Shown one piece after another: positions 16,816 through 24,422 of a DNA stretch of 28,666 nt (the first letter of the stretch is position 1; each line of letters begins with the position of its first letter). Source of the DNA: Candidatus Schekmanbacteria bacterium (GTDB lineage Bacteria > CSSED10-310 > JACPHN01); contig JACPHN010000235.1 in assembly GCA_016188575.1 (NCBI GenBank), positions 1 through 28,666 on the forward strand, written 5' to 3'. The notes under the pieces were generated by a model. That model saw only the letters and a list, made by a program, of their open reading frames with translations. It did no database searches and had not been told where the DNA came from. The translations under genes were made by a program, and so were the position numbers.

Positions 16816-17199
16816 CTAAGACTCGAAGACCGCGTTGCAGGCGTCGTGCACGCCGTCCTGGTCGGCATCGATTTCCGCGGGCAGTTTGCCTTCCAGCGCC
16901 AGGCGGTACTCGATGATCATGTCGATGAAGCTTAGCTCGTTGTCGCAGTTCAGATCGGCGTCTGCTCGCGGCCCGGCCAGGCACGTTGGCGGAGGAACGT
17001 CGGCGAGACTCGCGTGCCAGAGGACGACCAGGTTGAGGCACTGCACATCAACGACGTTGACCTTGCCATCGTATCCGAGATCGCCGTAGAAGGTAGAGGA
17101 AGCGGCGGCGCAAAAGTCCGTGGCGGAAAAAGCGAGCAGTAGCGCGAGGGTGGCGGGGATAATGGCCTGGAAACAGGGTCTTGATGCGAGCGATGTCAT
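16816..17199 (-). CDS. Small exported dockerin-like calcium-binding protein, 127 aa
   Basis: The ATG at 17197-17199 follows AAGGAG on the minus strand. The open frame continues upstream, but only as the antisense of the regulator gene. Residues 1-32 are a signal peptide. The mature protein consists almost entirely of two dockerin/EF-hand-like units, GDLGYDGKVNVVDVQCLNLV (39-58) and ADLNCDNELSFIDMIIEYRL (81-100), then a thrombospondin type-3-like loop, DADQDGVHDACN (111-122). Four cysteines could form disulfides. Such units normally sit at the end of larger secreted enzymes and bind calcium or cohesins; here they stand alone. The neighbour on the same strand is the metalloprotease-like surface protein. 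No cohesin is visible in the window. Confidence 0.8.
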   Translation of the reverse strand: MTSLASRPCFQAIIPATLALLLAFSATDFCAAASSTFYGDLGYDGKVNVVDVQCLNLVVLWHASLADVPPPTCLAGPRADADLNCDNELSFIDMIIEYRLALEGKLPAEIDADQDGVHDACNAVFES

Positions 17200-17364
17200 G
17201 GGGGTCTCCTTATGGAGTGAGGGGGTGATCTTGCTTCGACAGACTGAGGTGCAGGGTATGTGCCAACGGTCGGAGTGCGTAGTTGATCGCAGGGTGCAGC
17301 GGTTTGCGGGCGGGGAAGCGCGGTGGAGGGGGGGAGTCGAGGCCGGCTGGCCGCATGCGCTCGT

Positions 17365-17382
17365 GTGCGCACGCATGCGCAC
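17365..17382 (+). promoter_or_regulatory. Inverted repeat upstream of the regulator gene, possible operator
   Basis: GTGCGCA and TGCGCAC are separated by four bases, 34 bases before the regulator ATG, in the divergent gap shared with the dockerin-like gene. GCATGCGC also occurs as a direct repeat at 17353 and 17373, exactly 20 bases apart. The arrangement would suit a dimeric DNA-binding protein, possibly the regulator itself. Confidence 0.3.
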
Positions 17383-17415
17383 GAACCGGCCGCCCCTCCC
17401 CGCGAGGTGCAACGC

Positions 17416-19074
17416 ATGAGCCTGAGCTGGAACGATCTGCAAGACCTGCAGCGACTGGAGACCTCCGAACGGCACCTGCGCGCCATCCAGCGCTTGCTCC
17501 GCTGCGACTACCTCAACCACGCCGAGTGGGCCAGCGCCGCCCGCGACGTCGCTGCCATGGTTGCCGACGCCCTCAACGCGCCGCTCGCTCTCCTCGCTCT
17601 CTACCGGCAACCCGCCAACTCCTGGACGGCGTGCCTGAGCTCCGGCATCTGGCTCGCGGACGATGAGATCAGCGCCCACGCCTCCCGCTCCGCGCTCGAG
17701 CTCGTCCGCTGCCGCCGCGAACCGCTGCTCAACACCGCCGAGATGCCCCTCGAGATATCGTCTGACAGTATCGTCAGACATCGCGTGCGCAGCATCCTCG
17801 CGGTGCCCTTCTACGGGCTCAGGAGCACTCCCCGTCCCGGCGAGGAACGCCCGTTTGCGGGCTGTCTATACGCCCACCGTGACGGGGACGATGCTCCCTT
17901 TACCGACGCCGACGTGGCGCTGGTTCTGGACATCACAGAAATCGCCCAGCGAACGCTGAATGCCCTCCGCGCGCTCGAACAGACAGAGCAGGATCTCGCG
18001 GAGGTTCGGCAGGAGGTCGCGGAGCTGCGCCGCGTCACCGCCGGCGAATACTCGCTTGGGAACCTGACGAGCCGCGACCGCTGGTTTGACGATGCCGTGC
18101 TTGCGCCGCTGCGCCGCGCCGCGCGTGCCGATCGGGTCAACGTGCTCATCACCGGTCCCACGGGCGCAGGAAAGACACATCTGGCGCGGGCGTACCACTA
18201 CGCCTGCCCGCGCCGCGAAGGGCCATTCGTGGTGCTCGACTGCGCTCAGGTTACCTCCAGCGAGACACTTGCCGCCGAGCTGTTCGGCTATGCGCCCCAC
18301 TCGGGATTTGCGAACGCCCCTGCGAGAGGTCGCGCCGGGGCCGCGCGGTGTGCCCACGGTGGCACGCTCTTTATCGACGAGGTCGGTGCCCTGCCCGCGC
18401 CGCTGCAGCAGCGCCTCCTTCAGCTCATTCAGACAGGTTGTTTCTGCGCGCTCGGCGATAGCACGCCCATCGAGGTGGACATGCAGATACTCGCGGCGAC
18501 CAACGAGGACCTCCCGGCGAGGATCGCCGCCGGCACCTTCCGCGAGGATCTGTACTGGCGCCTGAGCGAAATCGTGGTGAGGATGCCATCGCTCAGCAGC
18601 CGCCCGGCGGACATCGAGCCCCTGGCGACCGGCTTCGCTGCCGCCGCCTGTGCGCGCTTCAATCGCCGGCCGGCCGTGCGGCTGGACGCCTCGGCGATTC
18701 GCCGCTTGACGCTCGTGAACTGGTCCGTCGCGGGCAACCTCCGCGGGCTCATGCACACGATCAATCGCTCGGTTCTGCTCGCCCCTCCCGAGTCCTCTGC
18801 GCTCTCGGCAGAGGATCTTCACTTCGAGGAGGTGATTCCGCGGCCCGAACCCCCTGCGGCACCGTCGCTTGTCGTCGAGCCGCAACGACCCAGGGTGCAG
18901 GGCCGGCGCCCGCGAAGAACCCTACCCGACCTCCAAGCGATTGTCGCGGCCATCCGCGCGTGCGGGTCGGGAACGGATGCGGCGCAAAAACTGGGCATTT
19001 CACGGGATTGCCTGATCTGGCAACTGCGCAAATCGCAACTGACGATCGCCGGTGTGCTACGGCAGGAGGAGTGA
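17416..19074 (+). CDS. GAF / AAA+ / Fis-type transcriptional regulator with altered GAFTGA loop, 552 aa
   Basis: The ATG at 17416 follows GAGGTG by seven bases; the frame upstream of it is low-complexity. Residues 30-180 form a GAF-like sensor domain and about 185-205 a short coiled coil. The AAA+ domain (about 218-455) has Walker A GPTGAGKT (247-254), Walker B GGTLFIDEV (315-323), and the FREDLYWRL and NWSVAGNLRGL segments of sigma-54 activators. A C-terminal Fis-like helix-turn-helix (about 505-545) contains TDAAQKLGISRDCLIWQL. The sigma-54 contact loop, normally GAFTGA, reads HSGFANA (295-301), lacking the key Thr. The protein is therefore bacterial-enhancer-binding-like, but may not remodel sigma-54 in the usual way. 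The stop is one base before the TTG of the kinase gene, so the pair is translationally coupled. Confidence 0.88.
   Translation: MSLSWNDLQDLQRLETSERHLRAIQRLLRCDYLNHAEWASAARDVAAMVADALNAPLALLALYRQPANSWTACLSSGIWLADDEISAHASRSALELVRCRREPLLNTAEMPLEISSDSIVRHRVRSILAVPFYGLRSTPRPGEERPFAGCLYAHRDGDDAPFTDADVALVLDITEIAQRTLNALRALEQTEQDLAEVRQEVAELRRVTAGEYSLGNLTSRDRWFDDAVLAPLRRAARADRVNVLITGPTGAGKTHLARAYHYACPRREGPFVVLDCAQVTSSETLAAELFGYAPHSGFANAPARGRAGAARCAHGGTLFIDEVGALPAPLQQRLLQLIQTGCFCALGDSTPIEVDMQILAATNEDLPARIAAGTFREDLYWRLSEIVVRMPSLSSRPADIEPLATGFAAAACARFNRRPAVRLDASAIRRLTLVNWSVAGNLRGLMHTINRSVLLAPPESSALSAEDLHFEEVIPRPEPPAAPSLVVEPQRPRVQGRRPRRTLPDLQAIVAAIRACGSGTDAAQKLGISRDCLIWQLRKSQLTIAGVLRQEE
19064..19069 (+). 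promoter_or_regulatory. Shine-Dalgarno AGGAGG that fixes a TTG start
   Basis: A perfect AGGAGG lies inside the last codons of the regulator gene, six bases before TTG at 19076. The upstream GTG at 19052 has no such site. This supports TTG initiation and coupled translation of the kinase gene. Confidence 0.75.
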
Positions 19075-19075
19075 T

Positions 19076-22000
19076 TTGCGGGCGCAGGCTGCGGACTCCG
19101 AAGGCCCTTGCCGCGACTTCGGCCCGTACCGGGTCGAGAGGGCGCTTGGCCGAGGTGGCCTCGGCACTGTCCAGCTCGCAACCCATCGCACGTCCGGCGC
19201 CCAGGTCGCGCTGAAAATCGTCAACGCCCCGGCGACGATCGTCGCGACCGACTGTCTGCGCCGGGAGATCCGCGCGCTTTTCCGCCTTCGGCACCCGGGG
19301 ATCGTTTCCCTCGTTGATCACGACCTCGAGCACTCCCCCCCGTGGTACGCCATGACCCTCCTGCGCGGTCCCGCGCTGTCTCACTGGGCTCAACCGCAGC
19401 CAAGCTTGGCCGCGGCCTTGCCGGCACTGCGCCACGTGCTCCGCCTCTGTGACACGCTGGCATACCTGCACGGTGAGGGGTTCGTGCACTGTGACCTGAA
19501 ACCGCTCAACGTGATCGTCAGTGACGGAGACCCCATCCTCGTCGACTTCGGGCTGCAGGCCAAGGTTGGCGGGGATTCCGATCGCACGAGCGGATGGAGC
19601 AGGGAAACCGTCGAGCAAGGCAATGCGGTCGGGGGCACGGTCCTGTACATGGCGCCGGAGCAGATTCTGAACGAAGCGATCGACGCACGCGTCGACTTGT
19701 ACGCGCTCGGCGGCCTCCTTTTTGAGCTGCTGACAGGCCTCCCGCCGTACGCGGGAACCAGCGCGGACGTCATGGCGGCCCACCTGCGCGCTCCGGTGCC
19801 ACGCCTGTCGCTGCTTGCCCCGTCGTTGCCGAGCGAGCTTGACGAGCTCATCCAGTGCCTGATGGCCAAGGACCCGCGCGACCGCCTCGGACATGCGGGC
19901 TGCGCTGCTGCCGTCTTGCGAGGTCTCGGTGTGGACGCCGCTCCCTGGCCCGGGAGCGCGGCGCCGCGGAGCTATGTGTATCGGTCTCCTTACTGCGGGC
20001 GCGACGAGCTCCTCGACGAGCTCACCGGCCGGGTGCGCCGGCTCACCGCGGGCGGGGGCGGGATCGTGTTTGTTCGCGGGCCGAGTGGAAGCGGAAAGAC
20101 ACGTCTTCTCCTCGAGCTGCAGCGCCGGCTTTCCGCGCGGGGCATCCCCTGGACAGCCGGCGAGTGCGGCCCCACGGACGTCTTCGCTGCAGAGACCACC
20201 CCATTGCCCGCCGTGCCTCTGGCGCCCTTGCGACCGTTTCTCACGCGCGTCGTCGATCTGTGCCGCGCGGCGAGCACGACGCAGCGTGGCAGTCTGCTCG
20301 GTGACAGGGCCGGTGTCCTGGCGACGATCGACTCGCGCTTCGCGGCATTCGCGGGAGCCGCTGAGGGCACCACCGCGCCGGCCCGCGCGGCGCCAGATGG
20401 CCGGGCCCGTTTGTTGGTCGCTCTGGTGCGCACGCTCGCGGGTTGCGCGGCCCGCTCCCGTCTGGTCGTGATGATCGATGACCTGCAATGGGCCGACGAC
20501 CTGACGCTCGCATTCGTCGATTTCTTGCTGGACGTTACGCGGCTTGATTGCTCCGGGATCCTCCTGATCGCTGCGGTTCGCTCGGAGGAGGCCGGTTACG
20601 AGCACCGCCGCCTGTGGTCTCACCCGTCGGCGACGCTCGCGGAGCTTCACCCCCTCACGCGCGCGGAAGTGTCCGAGATCACCGCCCACATGCTCTCGGT
20701 GACGCAGCTTCCGCAGACCTTTGTCGGCTTTCTGGCCCGCTACTCTGCAGGCAACCCGTTTTTCGTCGCGGAATACCTTCGGGGCGCCGTCGCGGAGGGC
20801 ATCCTCCAGCGTGATGGGCACGGGAGGTGGCTGCTCTTGCCGCACCTGGCGGAGCGTGAGGCCAGGCCGCTGGATTGGCTCGAGCTCGAGGCACAACCGG
20901 CGGAGCTGTTTGCATCCGTGCCGCTACCGAGCTCCTTGCAAGCCTTGCTGGCTCGCCGGCTGGCCGGGCTCTCGGTGCCCGCCAGGGCGCTCGCCGAAGC
21001 CGCCGCTGTCCACGTCAGGGCAGTGGCCTCCTCGCTGCTCTCGGCCGCCACCGGGCTCGATGGCGCGGCGCTGCACGAGGGAATCGATGAGCTCCTGAGG
21101 CGCGAGGTTCTGGTCGACCTCGGCGAAAGCGGCCTGTGCCTCGTTCACGAAAAGCTCGGCGGAGCGGTCGTCGCCGGCCTGGACGCCGCGTCGCGCGTGG
21201 CTCTCCACGAGCGGTGGGCACGGTTACTGGAGTCGCAGCCGACGCCCGCGCGGCACGCGGCGGACATCGCGCGCCACTGGCGCGGTGCCGGCCGCGCCGA
21301 CAGGGCCGCGCCTCAGGCGCTCCTCGCCGCGCGCCAGGCGTTGGCCGTATATGCGGCGCGAGACGCGCGTGCGGCTCTGGATCAGGCGATTTCGTTCCTC
21401 GATGCCGCGGATCGACCCGACGCCTGGCTTGCCGAGCTCCACGCGCAGGCGCTGGACCTGCGGTACCAGGCCCTCAGCCAGCTCGGCGACCTGCGCGAAG
21501 CGGAAGCGGACGCGAGCCGGCTCATGGCGTTGGCCAGCGAGATCGGCGATCGGGAAGCCCACGTGCGGGCGCTGCGCTACCTCGGTGAATGCCAATTCCA
21601 TGGCGGAAACCTGGACGACGCTTCGCGCCTGTTTGCTGCGGCGCTGCACCTTGGACAATCCCTGTCGGCTCCCGAGCATGTCTGCGAGATCGGCCACAAG
21701 CTCGGCTGGATCCTGGCCTGCCAGGGCAAGTATGAAGAAGCCCACCGGCACTTCCAGAGCGCTCTGGGAATCCCCGGTCTGCCGGACGGGTGCGCGCGGT
21801 GGGGTGCGGAGCTGCATCTCGGCGAAACCTTTTTCTTGCAGGGCAAGCTCGCGGACGCGCTCGCGGTGCTGCATCACCTCGCGGAGGCGCCGGCGCTTGA
21901 AGCTGATCCCATTTTCATGGCCCGCGTGCAGGCGGCGCTCGCGGCAGTCCATCACAGCCTGGCCGATCGGCGCCAGGCGCTCGTTCTCTATGGTCGAGCG

Positions 22001-23086
22001 CTCGCCACGTTTCGCCATTATCGCCTCGCCCAGGACGCCTTGCTCGCCGAAAACAATCAGGCGGTGATTCTGATGGAAGACGGCGAATTTGCGGAGGCGG
22101 CGGCAACCTTCGCAGCCGTCCAACGGCACGCCGGCCGGATCGGCGACGAGCAATTATCCGCATTGGGGACGGTGCAGCTCGCTTCGTGTCTCCTTCGCCA
22201 GGCGCGCTTCAGCGAGGGGCGCCGGCTCGCGGCGATGGCGGAGGAGCAGTTTCGGAGCTTGCATGACCATCGCTGGCTGCTCGAGGCGCTCCGGTTCCGC
22301 GGGACAGCGGAGGCGGCGCTGGGCGACCACGACGCGGCTACGCGTTGTTTCGCGCAAGCGCGCGTGATCGCGCTCGCATCGGAGGTGCCTTTCGACCGAT
22401 TCGCCGCCGCTGCTTCCGAGCTCATGGCGCTTGGCGGACCGCTGGGTCTGAGAATGGCCGATCGGCTGTGGGATCCGCTTATCGCGGCGCTGTCGTCGGC
22501 GGCGACGAGCATGGACGGCCCGGAATACGCCTTTGCGGTTCATTGTCTCGTGGCGGCCAGGGGCTTTGCGGCTGCAACCTGGGCGGAAAACGCATCACGA
22601 AGAACCCCCTCCTCACCTCCCCCCGCAAGCGTGGGGAGGGACGGAGAGGGGTGCTGTCCCGTCGACGTCGAACCGGCGGTGGGTTCAGCAAATCGCTTCG
22701 CCGAGCTTGCGGCGAGCCCCTCCTGGGAGGTCCATGCCAGCTCATCCCTCGCGGTCCGCGAGCTGCTTCAGTGGACCGCTCTCGCCGAGGTGGAAGCGGC
22801 ACTCGTTTCCGAGAAGCCCCAAGACGCGGCGCGTGCAGCCGACCTGGGAATGTTGTTGTCCGCCTACCGCCGCATTGCCAGCGAGCATCACCTTGCCCAT
22901 GAGCTCTGGGCCTGCTGCCTCTGCTGCCGGCTCGAAACCGCGGAACAAGGCAGTGCGTCCGGCGCCCATCGTGCGCTCGCCGGCGCGCTGAGTGGGTGGC
23001 GCCAGCGGCTCGCGGGGGACGAGGAACAGCGGCTCCAGGCGAGCCCGCTGATCCAGCGCGCCCTCGGACTGCTTAGCGGCTCTTGA
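19076..23086 (+). CDS. Ser/Thr protein kinase - STAND-type ATPase - TPR fusion (PknK-like), 1336 aa
   Basis: Starts at TTG (19076). Residues 17-285 are a Hanks-type kinase: glycine loop GRGGLG, Lys47 in VALKIV, HCDLKPLN (138-145), DFG (157-159) and APE (193-195). The catalytic-loop Arg of HRD is Cys139, so this is a non-RD kinase. An AAA/STAND ATPase follows (about 305-700), with Walker A GPSGSGKT (335-342) and Walker B VVMIDDLQWAD (464-474). The rest is a long helical TPR-like region (about 740-1330) with repeats such as YLGECQFHGGNLDDASRLF. At about residue 1170-1192 a palindromic DNA repeat has been read through in frame (PPPASVGR). The layout matches PknK-like and myxobacterial kinases that sense ligands through the ATPase/TPR part. 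The obvious partner is the regulator encoded immediately upstream. Confidence 0.92.
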   Translation: MRAQAADSEGPCRDFGPYRVERALGRGGLGTVQLATHRTSGAQVALKIVNAPATIVATDCLRREIRALFRLRHPGIVSLVDHDLEHSPPWYAMTLLRGPALSHWAQPQPSLAAALPALRHVLRLCDTLAYLHGEGFVHCDLKPLNVIVSDGDPILVDFGLQAKVGGDSDRTSGWSRETVEQGNAVGGTVLYMAPEQILNEAIDARVDLYALGGLLFELLTGLPPYAGTSADVMAAHLRAPVPRLSLLAPSLPSELDELIQCLMAKDPRDRLGHAGCAAAVLRGLGVDAAPWPGSAAPRSYVYRSPYCGRDELLDELTGRVRRLTAGGGGIVFVRGPSGSGKTRLLLELQRRLSARGIPWTAGECGPTDVFAAETTPLPAVPLAPLRPFLTRVVDLCRAASTTQRGSLLGDRAGVLATIDSRFAAFAGAAEGTTAPARAAPDGRARLLVALVRTLAGCAARSRLVVMIDDLQWADDLTLAFVDFLLDVTRLDCSGILLIAAVRSEEAGYEHRRLWSHPSATLAELHPLTRAEVSEITAHMLSVTQLPQTFVGFLARYSAGNPFFVAEYLRGAVAEGILQRDGHGRWLLLPHLAEREARPLDWLELEAQPAELFASVPLPSSLQALLARRLAGLSVPARALAEAAAVHVRAVASSLLSAATGLDGAALHEGIDELLRREVLVDLGESGLCLVHEKLGGAVVAGLDAASRVALHERWARLLESQPTPARHAADIARHWRGAGRADRAAPQALLAARQALAVYAARDARAALDQAISFLDAADRPDAWLAELHAQALDLRYQALSQLGDLREAEADASRLMALASEIGDREAHVRALRYLGECQFHGGNLDDASRLFAAALHLGQSLSAPEHVCEIGHKLGWILACQGKYEEAHRHFQSALGIPGLPDGCARWGAELHLGETFFLQGKLADALAVLHHLAEAPALEADPIFMARVQAALAAVHHSLADRRQALVLYGRALATFRHYRLAQDALLAENNQAVILMEDGEFAEAAATFAAVQRHAGRIGDEQLSALGTVQLASCLLRQARFSEGRRLAAMAEEQFRSLHDHRWLLEALRFRGTAEAALGDHDAATRCFAQARVIALASEVPFDRFAAAASELMALGGPLGLRMADRLWDPLIAALSSAATSMDGPEYAFAVHCLVAARGFAAATWAENASRRTPSSPPPASVGRDGEGCCPVDVEPAVGSANRFAELAASPSWEVHASSSLAVRELLQWTALAEVEAALVSEKPQDAARAADLGMLLSAYRRIASEHHLAHELWACCLCCRLETAEQGSASGAHRALAGALSGWRQRLAGDEEQRLQASPLIQRALGLLSGS
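22587..22654 (+). repeat. Dispersed GC-rich palindromic repeat, copy 1 (inside kinase gene)
   Basis: The core CCTCCCC...GGGGAGG hairpin around CCGCAAGCGT is preceded by GAAAACGCATCACGAAGAAC, which recurs nearly unchanged in copy 2 (24171-24234, opposite strand). It is read in frame within the kinase gene as a Ser/Pro/Gly-rich peptide that breaks a helical TPR-like region, so it is probably a later insertion. Confidence 0.75.
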
Positions 23087-23888
23087 TGGCAACCCCGTAG
23101 AAGGGGTCGAACAGGTCGTAGTGGATGCGGAAATCGTCGCCGTGTTTGGCAACGAAGGTCTCGCCGTCGAGCTGGATGCACCCGTGGTCGAGCATGCGAC
23201 CGGTCGTGATTGCCGCCAGCCGCTCCTTGACGCGCGACAGGTAGGTTGCGACCGCGGTTTCGCTGGCATTGATGGCTCGGCGGTCGAGTCCGCTATGCCA
23301 GGCACCGACATTGGCGAGCACCCCGGCGGGGTCCGCAGGGCATGTGAAGTAGAGCTGCAGACTGATGCTGTCGCTGAGCGCATAGGGCGGCTCGGTATCT
23401 TTCCACACTGTCCCGAGGCGCGCTCCTCGCGCATCGATCAGCGTCCAGAGCTCGCCATCGAGCGGCTCGCTGTCCTCGACTCCGCTTGCTTTCTCAAATG
23501 CTTCCGCGGTGTCGGGGCAAATTCCCACGACGTACTGCGCACGATGCTCTTCGGCCGAGCGGTAGCCGCGGACGAGCTCTTCCAGTGGAGCCTCGTCTGC
23601 CGCGTAGACGACCAGCGGCACCGAGTCCACGGCGGCGTCGAGCACGTAATAGTACGCGTGAGCATCACAGGTGATGACCTCGTCGGCGCGCGCCGAGACG
23701 GCAGCGGCGAGCGTGATCGCGGTGACCACGGCCGTGGCGAGCCGCAGTCGGGGCGCATGACCCGGCGTGCGCTCGCGGTTCCTGAGGCGCGGTGCCGGAG
23801 TCGTGACATCGAGAAGGGTGCGCGCCGCGGCGGGGCATGGGGTGTCATCGACGCGGAGACGGGGTGAGGCTTTCGTCGTTGGTTTCAT
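23073..23888 (-). CDS. Exported protein of unknown function, 271 aa
   Basis: The ATG at 23886-23888 follows AGAGGT closely on the minus strand. The N terminus is unusual: about 46 polar residues precede a hydrophobic stretch (about 47-66, LRLATAVVTAITLAAAVSARA) that ends like a signal-peptidase site before DEVITC. The start may therefore be further in, or the long front may be real. The mature part (about 200 residues) has three to four cysteines and alternating strands, with EDSEPLDGELWTLIDARG and a closing DGETFVAKHGDDFRIHYDLF. I recognise no family or catalytic motif. Its 3' end overlaps the kinase gene's end by 14 bases, convergently. Confidence 0.65.
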   Translation of the reverse strand: MKPTTKASPRLRVDDTPCPAAARTLLDVTTPAPRLRNRERTPGHAPRLRLATAVVTAITLAAAVSARADEVITCDAHAYYYVLDAAVDSVPLVVYAADEAPLEELVRGYRSAEEHRAQYVVGICPDTAEAFEKASGVEDSEPLDGELWTLIDARGARLGTVWKDTEPPYALSDSISLQLYFTCPADPAGVLANVGAWHSGLDRRAINASETAVATYLSRVKERLAAITTGRMLDHGCIQLDGETFVAKHGDDFRIHYDLFDPFYGVAIKSR

Positions 23889-24170
23889 GCTGACCTCTGG
23901 GTTGTCGCTGTTTCACGCTCCTCTAGTTGCAAAGTCCGGACCATGATTAGAGCAGGCGCGAGTCTGAACGACTTCCGCATGGTAGCGCCACGCGGCACGA
24001 AAAAACGGGTGTCGCCCGACCTCGTGGCGCCAACTGAAGTTGCGCAGTGCCAACGTCGGTTGCTGCCATCGAGAGCCCGTTCGAATCTCTGCGAAAACCT
24101 CGCAGCCACGCGTTTGCGGGCGGATATGGTGCCAGCGTCTCGCACGCCGGCCGTGAGGCCACCACGTGTT

Positions 24171-24234
24171 CGCCTCCGTCCCTCCTCCGGCAAGCAGGGG
24201 GAGGCGAGGTGGGGGGTCTTCTTGATGCGCTTTT
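24171..24234 (-). repeat. Dispersed GC-rich palindromic repeat, copy 2 (intergenic)
   Basis: Read on the minus strand, it begins GAAAAGCGCATCAAGAAGAC and continues through CCTCGCCTCCCCC, a short loop and GGAGGAGGGACGGAG. It aligns with copy 1 along its whole length with scattered changes, which shows the repeat unit is larger than the hairpin alone. Confidence 0.75.
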
Positions 24235-24283
24235 CAGTCAGCTCGCAGTCGGACATGGGCTGGATTCAGGGTGCCGTTCGGGC

Positions 24284-24312
24284 TTGACAGGCGCGACTTG
24301 TATGGCTATACG
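24284..24312 (+). promoter_or_regulatory. Sigma-70-type promoter upstream of the long propeller gene
   Basis: A perfect TTGACA (24284-24289), a 17-base spacer and TATACG (24307-24312, four of six consensus bases) lie about 50 bases before the ATG at 24359. This is the clearest promoter in the window and stands out against the GC-rich background. Confidence 0.65.
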
Positions 24313-24358
24313 GGGCGAGCGACAGGCGACTGACCCTGACGCGCGGGAGGTCCGAGAC

Positions 24359-24422
24359 ATGGCAAGGCGAATGACCGGCACGGCGATGGCCGTGGGAGCG
24401 ATGGTGGCCGCGGGTCTATTCG
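24359..24422 (+). pseudogene. Signal-peptide start of the long propeller gene, in a different frame from the rest
   Basis: The ATG at 24359 has GGGAGG eight bases upstream and a promoter before that. It encodes a typical signal peptide, MARRMTGTAMAVGAMVAAGL. In this frame the protein degenerates to Arg/Gly-rich sequence and stops at 24515-24517. The following long frame opens one base over, with SPDAAVAGAP from 24426. Removing one base near 24423 would join them smoothly. The gene is therefore either mutated, affected by a sequence error, or uses a shift; no known slippery heptamer is visible. Confidence 0.6.

Larger units (their letters stand above)
23889..24358. other. Intergenic region with palindromic repeat copy and promoter
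   Basis: These 470 bases lie between divergent genes. They hold copy 2 of the dispersed palindromic repeat (24171-24234) and a promoter-like pair (24284-24312) for the long plus-strand gene. A minus-strand frame across 23885-24256 runs through the repeat and shows no family content, so I do not call it. No tRNA or other RNA gene is apparent. Confidence 0.5.

Noticed and set aside
18761-20896. 711-codon open frame on the minus strand
   Set aside because: It is antisense to the regulator and kinase genes, whose motifs are unmistakable. Long antisense frames are expected at this GC content and its product has no recognisable domain.
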